Source: Patescibacteria group bacterium UBA2211 (lineage in GTDB: Bacteria; Patescibacteriota; Minisyncoccia; Minisyncoccales; Minisyncoccaceae). Taken from it: 64,000 nt of DNA. The notes beneath the pieces are model-generated. The model did not search any database. It worked only from the letters and a program-made list of their open reading frames with translations, and had not been told where the DNA came from. Made by a program: the position numbers and the translations under genes. The stretch lies in assembly GCA_002327845.1 (NCBI GenBank), contig DCUP01000003.1, forward strand, positions 141,033 through 205,032, written 5' to 3'. Below, piece after piece: positions 31,990 through 40,973 of the stretch; positions within the stretch are counted from its first letter, which is position 1, and the number at the start of each line of letters is the position of its first letter.

Positions 31990-33420
31990 ATGAATAATAA
32001 AAACGTAGTAATTTCTTTAATTTCGATATTGGCCTTGGCCCTAGTTGCCGGGATTTTTTGTTATCCAAACGGATACAATCAATTAGTTGATAATATTAAT
32101 TCAAAATATAATTGGAAGATATGGCATTTTCCAACCACAGACTTTAAACTGGGTTTAGATCTTAAAGGAGGAGTTCATTTAGAGTACCAGGCTGATTTAA
32201 GTCAGATTAATGATAATGATAAATCAGATGTCATGGAGGGATTAAGAGATGTGATTGAAAGAAGGGTAAATATTTTTGGAGTAACTGAGCCCATAGTTCA
32301 AGTATATGGAACAGACAGAATAGCGGTTGAACTTCCAGGAGTTGAAAGTATTGATTCAGCAATTGCTTGGATTGGAGAAACTCCTTTGTTAGAATTTTGG
32401 GAACTAAGACCCCAAGAAGAAATAGATAAGATTAATGCAAAAATAGAAGAACTGAAAGGATTAACTAATTTTGAGGAAATACAAAAAATTACTGACTGGC
32501 AAGTTGCTTTTGAAAATCCTTATAAAAAAACAGAATTAACAGGAAAATACTTGAAAAAAGCTACTTTGGATTTTGATCAAACAACATATGCTCCAATTGT
32601 TGAATTAAAATTTGACGATGAGGGCGCAAAATTGTTCGAAGCTATTACCGAGAGAAATATTGGTAAAACTATAGCTATAACTTTAGATGGGGCATCAATC
32701 GTTGATAATAATGGAGACGGGAAAATAGATGGTTCTGATTCATATGCTCCGAGAGTAGAAAATAAAATTAGTGGGGGAGAGGCAATAATTACTGGACAGA
32801 CAGATATTAAAGCAGCTAAAATTTTAGTTCAAAGATTAAACCAAGGAGCTTTACCAGTTCCACTAGGAGACCCCATTGTTCAAAAGAAGGTTGGACCAAC
32901 TTTAGGCTCTATATCATTGAATAATGCTCTATGGGCAGGCATATACGGCATAATAGGTATTGTTATCTTCCTAGTGTTACTTTATAGACTACCTGGATTA
33001 TTAGCTTCTTTCGCTTTAATTGTCTATTGTTTGATATTTTTATCATTAATTAAATTAATCCCTGTAACAATGACTTTAGCTGGTATCGGAGGAATTATTC
33101 TTTCTATCGGTATGGCAGTTGATGCTAATATTCTTATTTTCTCAAGAATGAAGGAAGAGTTAGTCAAAGGAACAGATACTTTAACTAGTATCGAAGAAGG
33201 ATGTAATCGCGCTTGGCCTTCAATTAGAGATGGAAATTTTACCACTCTTATCGTTGCTTTCACCTTGTACTTTTTAGGAACTAGTTTCATTAAGGCCTTT
33301 GCCTTCGCCTTGATTGTCGGTATTTTAATCAGTATGTTCTCGGCAATGGTTGTTTCAAGAATATTCTTAAAATTTGTTGCTAAAGGAAAGATAGGAAAAA
33401 TTAAATGGTTATGGTCATAA
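31990..33420 (+). CDS. secD: Protein translocase subunit SecD
   Basis: RND-type membrane protein that uses the proton motive force to help SecYEG export proteins. The 476-aa product has an N-terminal transmembrane helix (about 5-27), the signature GLDLKGGVHLEYQ (about 54-66), a periplasmic-type P1 region (about 70-300) with VIERRVNIFG and AVELPGV, and five C-terminal transmembrane helices (about 310-470). The last include the AGIGGIILSIGMAVDANILIFSR motif region (in parts: GIILSIGMAVDANI, LIFSRMKEE). It is followed by secF after 4 nt. Complete and of normal length for a separate SecD. Confidence 0.96.
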   Translation: MNNKNVVISLISILALALVAGIFCYPNGYNQLVDNINSKYNWKIWHFPTTDFKLGLDLKGGVHLEYQADLSQINDNDKSDVMEGLRDVIERRVNIFGVTEPIVQVYGTDRIAVELPGVESIDSAIAWIGETPLLEFWELRPQEEIDKINAKIEELKGLTNFEEIQKITDWQVAFENPYKKTELTGKYLKKATLDFDQTTYAPIVELKFDDEGAKLFEAITERNIGKTIAITLDGASIVDNNGDGKIDGSDSYAPRVENKISGGEAIITGQTDIKAAKILVQRLNQGALPVPLGDPIVQKKVGPTLGSISLNNALWAGIYGIIGIVIFLVLLYRLPGLLASFALIVYCLIFLSLIKLIPVTMTLAGIGGIILSIGMAVDANILIFSRMKEELVKGTDTLTSIEEGCNRAWPSIRDGNFTTLIVAFTLYFLGTSFIKAFAFALIVGILISMFSAMVVSRIFLKFVAKGKIGKIKWLWS

Positions 33421-33424
33421 AAAT

Positions 33425-34342
33425 ATGAATTTTTTAAAATATTCAAAAATATATTTCGCTATCGCAATATTATCAGTAGGAGTAAGTATTTATTTTTTAT
33501 CTGCTTTTGGATTAAAATTGGGAATTGATTTTGAGGGTGGTAGTTCAATGAATGTCGTTTATAAAAACGATGCCCCTAGTGTTGAAACAATAAAAGCAGC
33601 TGTTTCCCAAATTGAAGAGATGAACAATGTTCAAATTCAACCAGCAGGAGATAATGAAGTTATTTTAAAGATTAACAAAAAAGATCTTTCTAGTGAATCA
33701 TATAATAATATTTTATCAAAAATAAAGGAAACGGGGGAGATTGATGAAACAGCATCAGGAGTTGAAACTATTAGTCCTTTGATTGGAAAAGAACTAAAGG
33801 ACAAAACAATGGTTGTAGTAGTAATTGCACTATTAGCAATGCTTGCCTATATTGCTTTAGCCTTTAGAAATGTATCAAAACCAATCAGTTCTTTTCAGTA
33901 TGGCTTTTCTTCAACCTTAATGCTATTCCATGATATTATTATTCCTTTAGGAGTTTTAGCAATTCTTGGTAAATATTACGGAGCTCAATTAACTATTCCA
34001 GTTATTACAGCTTTATTAACTATCGTTGGATACTGTATTAATAATACGGTAGTAGTCTTTGATAGGATCAGAGAAAATCTTATGAAAGACAGAAAGTCTT
34101 CTTATGCAGATATTGTTAATAAGAGCTTGAATGAAACATTTTCTAGATGTGTCAATACTTCACTAACAGTATTAATAGCTTTGATTCCTTTATACTACTT
34201 TTTTAGCAATGAAGAGGGTTTAAAATACTTCACATTAACTATGGGAATTGGAGTTGTTGTAGGCATGTTTTCGTCAGTATTTTTAGCAAGTCCCTTATTA
34301 GTTTTTTGGAACAACTTAAGACAAAAGAAAGCAGGCAAGTAA
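33425..34342 (+). CDS. secF: Protein translocase subunit SecF
   Basis: Partner of SecD, 305 aa. First transmembrane helix (about 9-29) is followed by LGIDFEGGSSMNV, the SecF counterpart of the SecD signature. A short P1 domain spans about 40-120. Five C-terminal helices then carry the VITALLTIVGYCINNTVVVFDR region (seen as LLTIVGYCINNTVVVFDR) and the NETFSRCVNTSLTVL motif. It is 4 nt from secD and probably shares the promoter at 31940-31968. The next gene has its own promoter right after the secF stop. Confidence 0.95.
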   Translation: MNFLKYSKIYFAIAILSVGVSIYFLSAFGLKLGIDFEGGSSMNVVYKNDAPSVETIKAAVSQIEEMNNVQIQPAGDNEVILKINKKDLSSESYNNILSKIKETGEIDETASGVETISPLIGKELKDKTMVVVVIALLAMLAYIALAFRNVSKPISSFQYGFSSTLMLFHDIIIPLGVLAILGKYYGAQLTIPVITALLTIVGYCINNTVVVFDRIRENLMKDRKSSYADIVNKSLNETFSRCVNTSLTVLIALIPLYYFFSNEEGLKYFTLTMGIGVVVGMFSSVFLASPLLVFWNNLRQKKAGK

Positions 34343-34346
34343 GTTA

Positions 34347-34375
34347 TTGACAATTTTCGTATTAAATGTTATAAG
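34347..34375 (+). promoter_or_regulatory. Promoter of the sigma-region-4/HARE-HTH gene (leaderless or near-leaderless)
   Basis: TTGACA (34347-34352), 17-bp spacer, TATAAG (34370-34375). The ATG at 34385 is 9 nt downstream of the -10. Confidence 0.6.
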
Positions 34376-34384
34376 TTAAATACT

Positions 34385-35440
34385 ATGGAATTTGACTGCA
34401 AAAAAATAACACAAAATATACTGAAAAACCTTCCAGACAGGACAAGAACTGTTATTTCTCGTAGGTTTTCGTTAGGAAAATCGGGAAAACCAGAAACCTT
34501 GGAAGCTATTGGTAAGAGCTATAATATCACCAGAGAAAGGGTAAGACAGATTGAAGTTGATGGGGTAAAAAGAGCTAAAAAGGTTTTGGATAATTCTGAG
34601 ATTAAAGATGAATTTAAGAAAATTAAATCTTTTTTTGAAAAGAAGATAGATGCTTGTGGGGGAGTTAAAAAGGAAGAGAAACTATTAGAGGAAGTTGAAT
34701 CAAATGAGGATAAGAATTGTATCTTGTTTTTACTTTCCTTAGCCGATGGTCTTATTAAAGAAAAAGAAGACGATAATTTTTATTCTTTCTGGACAACCAA
34801 TAAAGATTTGATTTCTTCAGCCAAAAAAATTGCATCTGATTTTGTTAGTCAATTGAAGGAGACTGGTAATCCAGAAACCATAAAAGGATCTTATTTGAAT
34901 TATAAAGAAAAAGGAGGAAAGGCTGATGAAGAAGCTTTTTGTTCTTATTTAGAAATATCAAAAGATATTTTAAAAACAATAGATGGAGACAAGATTGGAT
35001 TAAAGTCTTGGCCAGAAGTAAATCCAAGGACAGTAAAAGATAAAATTAAGTTAATCTTAAAACAAACCGAAAAGCCATTACATTTTAAAGAAATTGCTGA
35101 TATGATTTTCGGATTAAACGAATCATTAATTGGTAGATCTAATAGAGCTAAAAAATTACATCCTCAAACAGTGCATAACGAATTGATTAGAAATCAAGAT
35201 TTTGTTTTAGTCGGAAGGGGATACTATGCTTTGAAAGATTGGGGATATAATCCGGGACAAGTTAAGGACGTCATTTATCAAGTTTTAAATAGTTCAGAAC
35301 AGGCCCTACCCAAAGAAGCAATAATTCAATCTGTTTTACAGCAAAGAATGGTAAAGGAATCAACAATTCTTCTTAATTTGCAAAACAAAAAATTCTTCAT
35401 TAGAGACGGAGAGGGAAAATACAAGATTCGCGAAGCATAA
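34385..35440 (+). CDS. Sigma-70 region 4 fused to HARE-HTH domains
   Basis: Predicted transcription regulator of 351 aa. The N-terminus (about 12-66) is a sigma-70 region 4 helix-turn-helix: LPDRTRTVISRRFSLG, then TLEAIGKSYNITRERVRQIE, the motif that in sigma factors reads the -35 box and touches the RNAP flap. Regions 1-3 are absent, so it cannot act as a full sigma factor. A helical middle (about 70-215) follows. The C-terminus holds two winged-helix units of the HARE-HTH type (about 218-290 and 296-351): KIKLILKQTEKPLHFKEIAD, LVGRGYYALKDWGY and KDVIYQVLNSSEQALPKEAI. Such domains occur in the RNAP delta subunit and some restriction systems. It has its own promoter and heads the T4SS-like gene pair (13 nt gap). 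Confidence 0.8.
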   Translation: MEFDCKKITQNILKNLPDRTRTVISRRFSLGKSGKPETLEAIGKSYNITRERVRQIEVDGVKRAKKVLDNSEIKDEFKKIKSFFEKKIDACGGVKKEEKLLEEVESNEDKNCILFLLSLADGLIKEKEDDNFYSFWTTNKDLISSAKKIASDFVSQLKETGNPETIKGSYLNYKEKGGKADEEAFCSYLEISKDILKTIDGDKIGLKSWPEVNPRTVKDKIKLILKQTEKPLHFKEIADMIFGLNESLIGRSNRAKKLHPQTVHNELIRNQDFVLVGRGYYALKDWGYNPGQVKDVIYQVLNSSEQALPKEAIIQSVLQQRMVKESTILLNLQNKKFFIRDGEGKYKIREA

Positions 35441-35455
35441 GCTTAAAATTAATTG

Positions 35456-36787
35456 ATGCCAGCAGAAATATCGTTTACAATTGAAGCATTTTCCTCTTTT
35501 TGGAAAATTATTTTTCCTTATCTTTTGGTCTTAAAAGCTATAATATTTCAATTTTGGTGGACGGTTGTTCCATTTTATTTGTTTGGTAAATTAAAATTTG
35601 TCTATGGGTTATATATAAGCAATAAGTGGTTTGGCGATAAAACAAGAAAACCCGTGGTTTTAGAAATTAGAATACCTCAAGACATTATTAGACCATTAAG
35701 AGCTATGGAAAATGTTTTTACTTCTATTTGGGGTTCTTACGATCCACCTAAAGATTGGAGAGCTGAACACTTTGAAGGAAAAAGATTGTTAGGGGCTACT
35801 TTTGAAATAGCGGGAATCGATGGGGTTCCACATATATATGTCAGGATTCCTTCAAGCAACAGAAAATTAATTGAATCATCCATATATGCTCAATATCCAG
35901 AAGTAGAAATTGTAGAGGTTCCTGATTACACTAAACAAGTTCCCGCAGATGTTCCTAATCAAGATTGGGATTTATGGGGAACAGATTTTCAATTAATAAA
36001 ATCAGATGTCTATCCAATCAAAACATATGAGCAATTCTTTGAAGAAAAGCCAGAAGTTTCTAAAGAAGAAAAAAGGATTGATCCTCTAGCTTCTTTGTTC
36101 GAGGTGATATCAAGAATGTCAAAAGGAGAACAGCTTTGGATACAAATATTTGCACAGCCAAGAGGTCCGAAAGAAACAACTCTTTTTGACAGAGCAAGAA
36201 AAGAGGTTGATAAATTAGTAAAAAGGGCGGAAAAGCCAGAAAAGAGAACATTGTTGGCTGATTTTTTCTATCTTTTAATTCATGGAGAAATACCTAAAGA
36301 AGAAAAAAAGGAAGAAACAGTTTTGCCTCCGGAAATGAAATTAACATCCGGAGAAAGAGATATTGTTACGGCAATTGAAAGAAAGAAATCGAAAAATTGC
36401 TTCCTTTGTTTTATTAAATATGTTTATATTGCCGAAAGAAAAGTTTTCTTTGGTGGAGCAAAAGGATTTGGAGTTAGTTTCTTTGCTCAGTTTGCAACTC
36501 AGAATTTAAACAATATGAAACCGTGGGGGATGACAACAACTAAAATACAATCGCCTGACATTTTTACTGCCCGAAGATTATATTTGAGAAAAAGGGATTT
36601 GATTAAATATTACAGAACAAGGTGTCCAGCTTTTGATCCTTTTTCTGTAGAAGGAGCAACATATTTTTTAAGCACGGAAGAATTAGCCACTCTTTGGCAT
36701 TTCCCAGGTGCTGCCGTGCCAACCACAGCCTTGAAGAGAGTAGAGATGAAGAAGGGAGCACCTCCCTCAACATTACCAGTAGAATAA
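35456..36787 (+). CDS. Membrane protein paired with T4SS-like ATPase
   Basis: 443 aa, no named family that I can assign with certainty. One N-terminal membrane region (about 14-45, aromatic-rich) is followed by a mixed alpha/beta body with DIIRPLRAMENVF, EIAGIDGVPHIYVRIPSS and QLWIQIFAQPRG. The C-terminal YFLSTEELATLWHFPGA segment (about 401-417) resembles the end of the N-terminal domain found just before the ATPase domain in single-chain VirB4/TraD-like proteins. I therefore read it and the next gene (4 nt away) as a split version of one membrane-plus-motor protein. ATG 35456 is preferred over TTG 35453. It lies between the sigma-4/HARE gene and the ATPase. Confidence 0.7.
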   Translation: MPAEISFTIEAFSSFWKIIFPYLLVLKAIIFQFWWTVVPFYLFGKLKFVYGLYISNKWFGDKTRKPVVLEIRIPQDIIRPLRAMENVFTSIWGSYDPPKDWRAEHFEGKRLLGATFEIAGIDGVPHIYVRIPSSNRKLIESSIYAQYPEVEIVEVPDYTKQVPADVPNQDWDLWGTDFQLIKSDVYPIKTYEQFFEEKPEVSKEEKRIDPLASLFEVISRMSKGEQLWIQIFAQPRGPKETTLFDRARKEVDKLVKRAEKPEKRTLLADFFYLLIHGEIPKEEKKEETVLPPEMKLTSGERDIVTAIERKKSKNCFLCFIKYVYIAERKVFFGGAKGFGVSFFAQFATQNLNNMKPWGMTTTKIQSPDIFTARRLYLRKRDLIKYYRTRCPAFDPFSVEGATYFLSTEELATLWHFPGAAVPTTALKRVEMKKGAPPSTLPVE

Positions 36788-36791
36788 TATT

Positions 36792-38501
36792 ATGGAAAAA
36801 CAAGAAATTATATTTTTTGGTCAAACGACCTTTAGAGGAGAAAGAAAAAGATTCGGAATTAAAACAGACGATAGAAGGCGTCATATATATGTTATCGGAA
36901 AGACTGGTATGGGTAAGACCGAACTTTTGAAAAATATGGTTATTCAAGACATCAAAAATGGTAATGGGGTTGGTTTTGTTGACCCTCATGGAGAAGCAGC
37001 CGAAGAAATTCTTAAATTTGTTCCCGAAGACAGAATAAAAGATGTGGTTTATTTTAATCCAGCCGACATTGAAAATCCAATAGCCTTTAACATTATGGAA
37101 GATGTTGATGCTGAGTATAGACATTTGATTGCTGGAGGAATGATGGGAGTTTTTAAAAAGATTTGGCCTGATGTTTGGTCTTCGAGAATGGAATACATTT
37201 TGAATAATGCTATTTTAGCATTACTTGAAACTCCTGGTTCAACTTTATTGGGTATTAATAGGTTGTTGGCTGATCCAGAATGGAGAAATGAAATACTAGA
37301 AAATGTTAAGGATTCAGTGGTTAAAGCTTTCTGGCTTAAAGAGTTTGCTCGATACAGCCAAAGATATGAAATAGAAGCAACGGCGGCTATTCAGAATAAA
37401 ATTGGACAATTTATTTCTTCTCCTTTGATTAGAAATATTATTGGACAAGAAAAATCAACAATAGATATTAGAAAGATAATGGATGAAAAGAAGATATTAA
37501 TCATGAATCTTTCTAAGGGAAGAGTAGGGGAGGATTCTTCAAGATTATTAGGGGCTCTTTTGGTGACCAAGCTTCAATTGGCCGCAATGTCGAGAGTAGA
37601 TATTCCAGAAAAAGACAGAAATGATTTTATTTTATACATTGATGAATTCCAAAACTTTTCAACAGATTCTTTTGCTAGCATTTTATCAGAAGCTAGAAAG
37701 TATAGATTGTCTTTAGTTTTGGCTCATCAATACATTAATCAAATGGAAGAAAAAGTTAGAGATGCTGTTTTTGGAAACGTAGGAACAATGATTACTTTTA
37801 GAGTCGGAGCTGAAGATGGAGAATTTTTAGAAAAAGAATTTTCTCCTGAATTCTATACTCACGATTTAGTAAATCTTCCCAAACAAAACATCTATGTTAA
37901 ATTAATGATTGATGGATTAACCTCTAGGCCTTTTTCTGCAGAAACCCTTCCGCCAGCTGTTTCTGATTATGATTTTGAAAAAGAAATTATAGAATTTTCA
38001 AGAAAGAAATATGGAATAGAAAGAAAGACAGTCGAAGAGAAGATTTCTAAATATGCTGGAGTAGAGGATTCTCCCAAAATGGAAATTAAAACAAGCAATA
38101 GAACATCTAGTGCCGAATTGTTTGATGCTGAATGTGGGAAATGTGGAAAAAAAGTTAAGGTTCCTTTTAAACCAGACGGAAAGCGTCCAGTTTATTGTAA
38201 ATCTTGCTTGGGCAAGAGTGTTAGTAGTAGTCCTCATGAAGAAAAACCAAAGAATGTTTTCGAAAAATTACCATTTATAAGTCTTGAGGAAACAGCTAAA
38301 GAATTTATTCCAGCAAAGAAAGAAAAAAAAGTAGGAAAGGTTATTAAATCAGAAACTATTGATACGAGTAAGACTAAAAAGAAAATAGATATCCAAGGAT
38401 TACGAGAAGTTATAAAAGAAGCTAAAAAGGATAAGGTTGAAGAGAGGGGAGGACCCAAAGAAACGGGAACTATTAATCCTGGAGAGGTTATTAAATTTTA
38501 A
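36792..38501 (+). CDS. T4SS-type DNA-transfer ATPase (TraD/VirB4-like) with zinc ribbon
   Basis: FtsK/HerA-superfamily motor, 569 aa. Walker A is VIGKTGMGKTELL (about 35-47), and the next conserved block GNGVGFVDPHGEAAEEIL follows (about 56-73). Walker B is FILYIDEFQNFSTD (about 278-291) and the sensor-like LVLAHQYINQMEE lies near 310-322. After the ATPase core comes a four-cysteine zinc ribbon (CGKCGKK ... YCKSCLG, about 445-475), then a Lys-rich tail. Families of this type drive DNA or protein transfer in conjugation systems. With the three mini-pilins at 28.2-29.4 kb it could form part of a reduced type IV secretion machine; no relaxase or mating-pore genes are visible, so the role is open. 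Confidence 0.88.
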   Translation: MEKQEIIFFGQTTFRGERKRFGIKTDDRRRHIYVIGKTGMGKTELLKNMVIQDIKNGNGVGFVDPHGEAAEEILKFVPEDRIKDVVYFNPADIENPIAFNIMEDVDAEYRHLIAGGMMGVFKKIWPDVWSSRMEYILNNAILALLETPGSTLLGINRLLADPEWRNEILENVKDSVVKAFWLKEFARYSQRYEIEATAAIQNKIGQFISSPLIRNIIGQEKSTIDIRKIMDEKKILIMNLSKGRVGEDSSRLLGALLVTKLQLAAMSRVDIPEKDRNDFILYIDEFQNFSTDSFASILSEARKYRLSLVLAHQYINQMEEKVRDAVFGNVGTMITFRVGAEDGEFLEKEFSPEFYTHDLVNLPKQNIYVKLMIDGLTSRPFSAETLPPAVSDYDFEKEIIEFSRKKYGIERKTVEEKISKYAGVEDSPKMEIKTSNRTSSAELFDAECGKCGKKVKVPFKPDGKRPVYCKSCLGKSVSSSPHEEKPKNVFEKLPFISLEETAKEFIPAKKEKKVGKVIKSETIDTSKTKKKIDIQGLREVIKEAKKDKVEERGGPKETGTINPGEVIKF

Positions 38502-38511
38502 ACTTAAAAAC

Positions 38512-38540
38512 TTGTCTTTTTGTCTTCTTTTTGATATATA
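38512..38540 (+). promoter_or_regulatory. Candidate promoter of tRNA-Glu and the GT2 gene
   Basis: TTGTCT (38512-38517), 17-bp spacer, TATATA (38535-38540); a consensus TATAAT lies at 38539-38544 but with poor -35 spacing. Confidence 0.4.
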
Positions 38541-38552
38541 TAATCTATCTTT

Positions 38553-38624
38553 GGCCCTATCGTCTAACGGTTAGGACACCAGATTTTCAATCTGGTAATC
38601 AGGGTTCGATTCCCTGTAGGGTCA
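38553..38624 (+). tRNA. tRNA-Glu(TTC)
   Basis: 72-nt cloverleaf; acceptor GGCCCTA with TAGGGTC (one G-U pair). Anticodon loop TTTTCAA gives TTC. CCA not encoded. The next gene starts 2 nt after its discriminator base. Confidence 0.94.
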
Positions 38625-38626
38625 CA

Positions 38627-40195
38627 ATGGACGAAAAATATTATCTAAAAATAGGAAGAGCGGCAGACCTTAAAGACAAAAGGGAAAGAGGTTTATACCG
38701 CTTTTTGGAAATGTTTACCGGACTTTTAAGCCTTTTAGTATTATTTTTGTCGGTTTTACTTTCTTACAAGCTTCCCGTATTGGTAGCTTTTTTTATCATT
38801 CTTTTTGATATTTACTGGCTTTTAAGAACCGTCTATTTTGCTTTTTATTTAAGGGCTGGTTATTCTCAGATGAAAAAGAACGAAGAGGAAGATTGGATTA
38901 AAAAGCTCGAATTATTAGGAGTTCCTAGAAATGGAATTAATATTCCTTCATGGAAAAATATTTATCATTTAATAATTTTACCAATGTATCGAGAGTCATT
39001 TGAAATAGTAGAATCTACTTTTAAATGTCTTTTGAATACAGATTATCCAAAAGAAAGAATGATTATTGTTTTAGCTTGTGAAGAAGCGGACAAAGAGAAC
39101 GCCAAAGAAATTGCTTTAAAGATAAAAGAGAAGTATGGGGATATTTTTTATAAATTATTAATCACTTGTCATCCTATGGGTTTGGTCGGAGAGTTGGCTG
39201 GCCATGGAGCAAATGATGCTTGGGCAACGCAAAAAGCTAAGGAGTTGATTATCGATCCATTGAATATTCCTTACGAAAATATTATTGTTTCTTCTTTTGA
39301 TATCGATGCTTGCGTTTATCCTAAATATTTCAGTTGTTTAACTTATTATTATTTAACAGTTGATAAGCCGTTAAGAACTAGTTATCAACCAATTCCATTA
39401 TATCTAAACAATGTTTGGCAATCTCCTCCATTATCTAGAGTGTTTTCTTTTTCTTCAACTTTTTGGCACACCATGAATCAAGAGAGGCCAGAAAAATTAA
39501 TTACTTTTTCTTCTCATTCAATGCCCTTTAAAGCTTTGAATGAGGTTGGCTTTAAACAAAAAAACGTTGTATCTGATGATTCAAGAATTTTTTGGCAATG
39601 TTTTTTTGAATACGATGGAGATTACAAAGTTCAGCCAATGTATTATCCTATTTCTATGGATGCCAATTGTGCTGAAACATTTTTAAAAACATTAAAGAAT
39701 ATTTATAAACAGCAGAAGAGGTGGGCCTATGGAGTAGGGGAAGTTCCTTTCTTTATTTTTGCTTCTTTGAAAGATAAAAAGATTTCGCTTCAAAAAAAGT
39801 TTGCCATGGGGTTTGAATTAGTTGAGGGGCATGTTTCTTGGGCTATTTCTTCAATTTTAATATTTGCCTTAGGATGGCTACCTTTATATCTAGGAGGAAA
39901 TGAGTTTGCTCAATCGTTGGTATCATATAATTTACCCAAAATTACTAGTATTATTTTGACGATAACTATGTCGAGCTTGATTATTAGTATTTGGGTAAGT
40001 ATGTTATTGCTTCCACCTAAACCAGTCAACTACGGAAGATTTAAATATATTTTAATGGGTTTCGAATGGATTTTAATACCTTTCGTGATGATATTTTTTA
40101 GTGCTTTACCAGCTTTGCACGCCCAGATGCATTGGGTCTTTGGTAAATATATGGGGTTTTGGGTAACACCCAAGATAAGGAAAAATGAAAAATAA
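38627..40195 (+). CDS. Membrane glycosyltransferase, family 2, processive type
   Basis: GT2 enzyme of 522 aa. Two N-terminal transmembrane helices (about 25-65) precede the catalytic domain (about 100-380). Its motifs are LPMYRES, the DxD-type SFDIDACVYP, an acidic VSDDSRIFWQ and a QxxRW motif QQKRWAYG. D, DxD, D and QxxRW together mark processive enzymes of the cellulose/hyaluronan synthase type. About four C-terminal helices follow (from about 405). The true start is ATG 38627; an ORF starting at 38531 would run through tRNA-Glu. Product likely a surface polysaccharide or glycolipid, identity unknown. It overlaps the next gene by 11 nt. Confidence 0.85.
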   Translation: MDEKYYLKIGRAADLKDKRERGLYRFLEMFTGLLSLLVLFLSVLLSYKLPVLVAFFIILFDIYWLLRTVYFAFYLRAGYSQMKKNEEEDWIKKLELLGVPRNGINIPSWKNIYHLIILPMYRESFEIVESTFKCLLNTDYPKERMIIVLACEEADKENAKEIALKIKEKYGDIFYKLLITCHPMGLVGELAGHGANDAWATQKAKELIIDPLNIPYENIIVSSFDIDACVYPKYFSCLTYYYLTVDKPLRTSYQPIPLYLNNVWQSPPLSRVFSFSSTFWHTMNQERPEKLITFSSHSMPFKALNEVGFKQKNVVSDDSRIFWQCFFEYDGDYKVQPMYYPISMDANCAETFLKTLKNIYKQQKRWAYGVGEVPFFIFASLKDKKISLQKKFAMGFELVEGHVSWAISSILIFALGWLPLYLGGNEFAQSLVSYNLPKITSIILTITMSSLIISIWVSMLLLPPKPVNYGRFKYILMGFEWILIPFVMIFFSALPALHAQMHWVFGKYMGFWVTPKIRKNEK

Positions 40196-40955
40196 ATTAT
40201 TACTAATTATAATTTTTCTTTTAATTATAGACATCTGTTACGAGGTTAATTTTCCTAAGGTTAATAAGATAGAAATTGAAACAGATAAGATTGTATCAGG
40301 TGAAGAAATAAAGATAGTCCAAATTTCAGACCTACATAATAAAATATTTTTTAACAATAACGAAAAAATATATTCTAGTATTAGAGAATTAAATCCAGAT
40401 ATTATTGTTTTGATGGGTGATATTATAGATAGGAGAACAAAAGATTATCAATACGCATATTCCTTTATCGATAATTTAATAAAAATTAACCCTCGCATCT
40501 ATTATGTTTTGGGCAATCACGAATTGAGTCATGCAAATATTGATGATTATAAAAAAGAATTAGAAAAAAGAGGAGTAATTTTATTTAATAATAAGGAAGA
40601 AATTTACAAGGACATATTAATATATGGAGTTAATTATTATGAGGAAAAATATCCCAATCCGAATAATGATTTTTTCTCTTTGCTTTTAACTCATGATGCC
40701 AGCTTGGCAATTTATAATTATCATAATTTTGACTTGGTTCTTTCTGGTCATACTCACGGTGGGCAAGTAAGAATTCCTTTAATCGGAACTATATATGCAC
40801 CAGGGCAAGGATTTTTTCCTAAATATGCCAAGGGTTTGTATAAAATAGAAGACGAAGAAATATATATTGATAGCGGGCTAGGTAATACATTTTTACCGAT
40901 AAGATTTTTAAATCAAAGCCAGATTAGTTTTATTAAAATTATTTCAACAAAATAA
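40185..40955 (+). CDS. Membrane-associated metallophosphoesterase (YkuE/YaeI-like)
   Basis: Calcineurin-like phosphoesterase of 256 aa with an N-terminal hydrophobic anchor (about 4-20). All metal-binding motifs are present: ISDLHN (about 48-53), GDIIDR (about 78-83), GNHE (about 107-110), THDAS and GHTHGGQVRIP. Related YkuE/YaeI/LpxG-type enzymes act on phospholipids or UDP-sugar lipids at the membrane. Its start lies inside the GT2 gene (11-nt overlap), so the two probably act in one envelope pathway. It converges on recG with only 18 nt between stop codons and no clear terminator. Confidence 0.85.
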   Translation: MKNKLLLIIIFLLIIDICYEVNFPKVNKIEIETDKIVSGEEIKIVQISDLHNKIFFNNNEKIYSSIRELNPDIIVLMGDIIDRRTKDYQYAYSFIDNLIKINPRIYYVLGNHELSHANIDDYKKELEKRGVILFNNKEEIYKDILIYGVNYYEEKYPNPNNDFFSLLLTHDASLAIYNYHNFDLVLSGHTHGGQVRIPLIGTIYAPGQGFFPKYAKGLYKIEDEEIYIDSGLGNTFLPIRFLNQSQISFIKIISTK

Positions 40956-40973
40956 TATTTAATTTTTTATCAA

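Noticed and set aside
38531..38626. N-terminal extension of the GT2 gene
   Set aside because: It is the translation of tRNA-Glu; the real start is ATG 38627.
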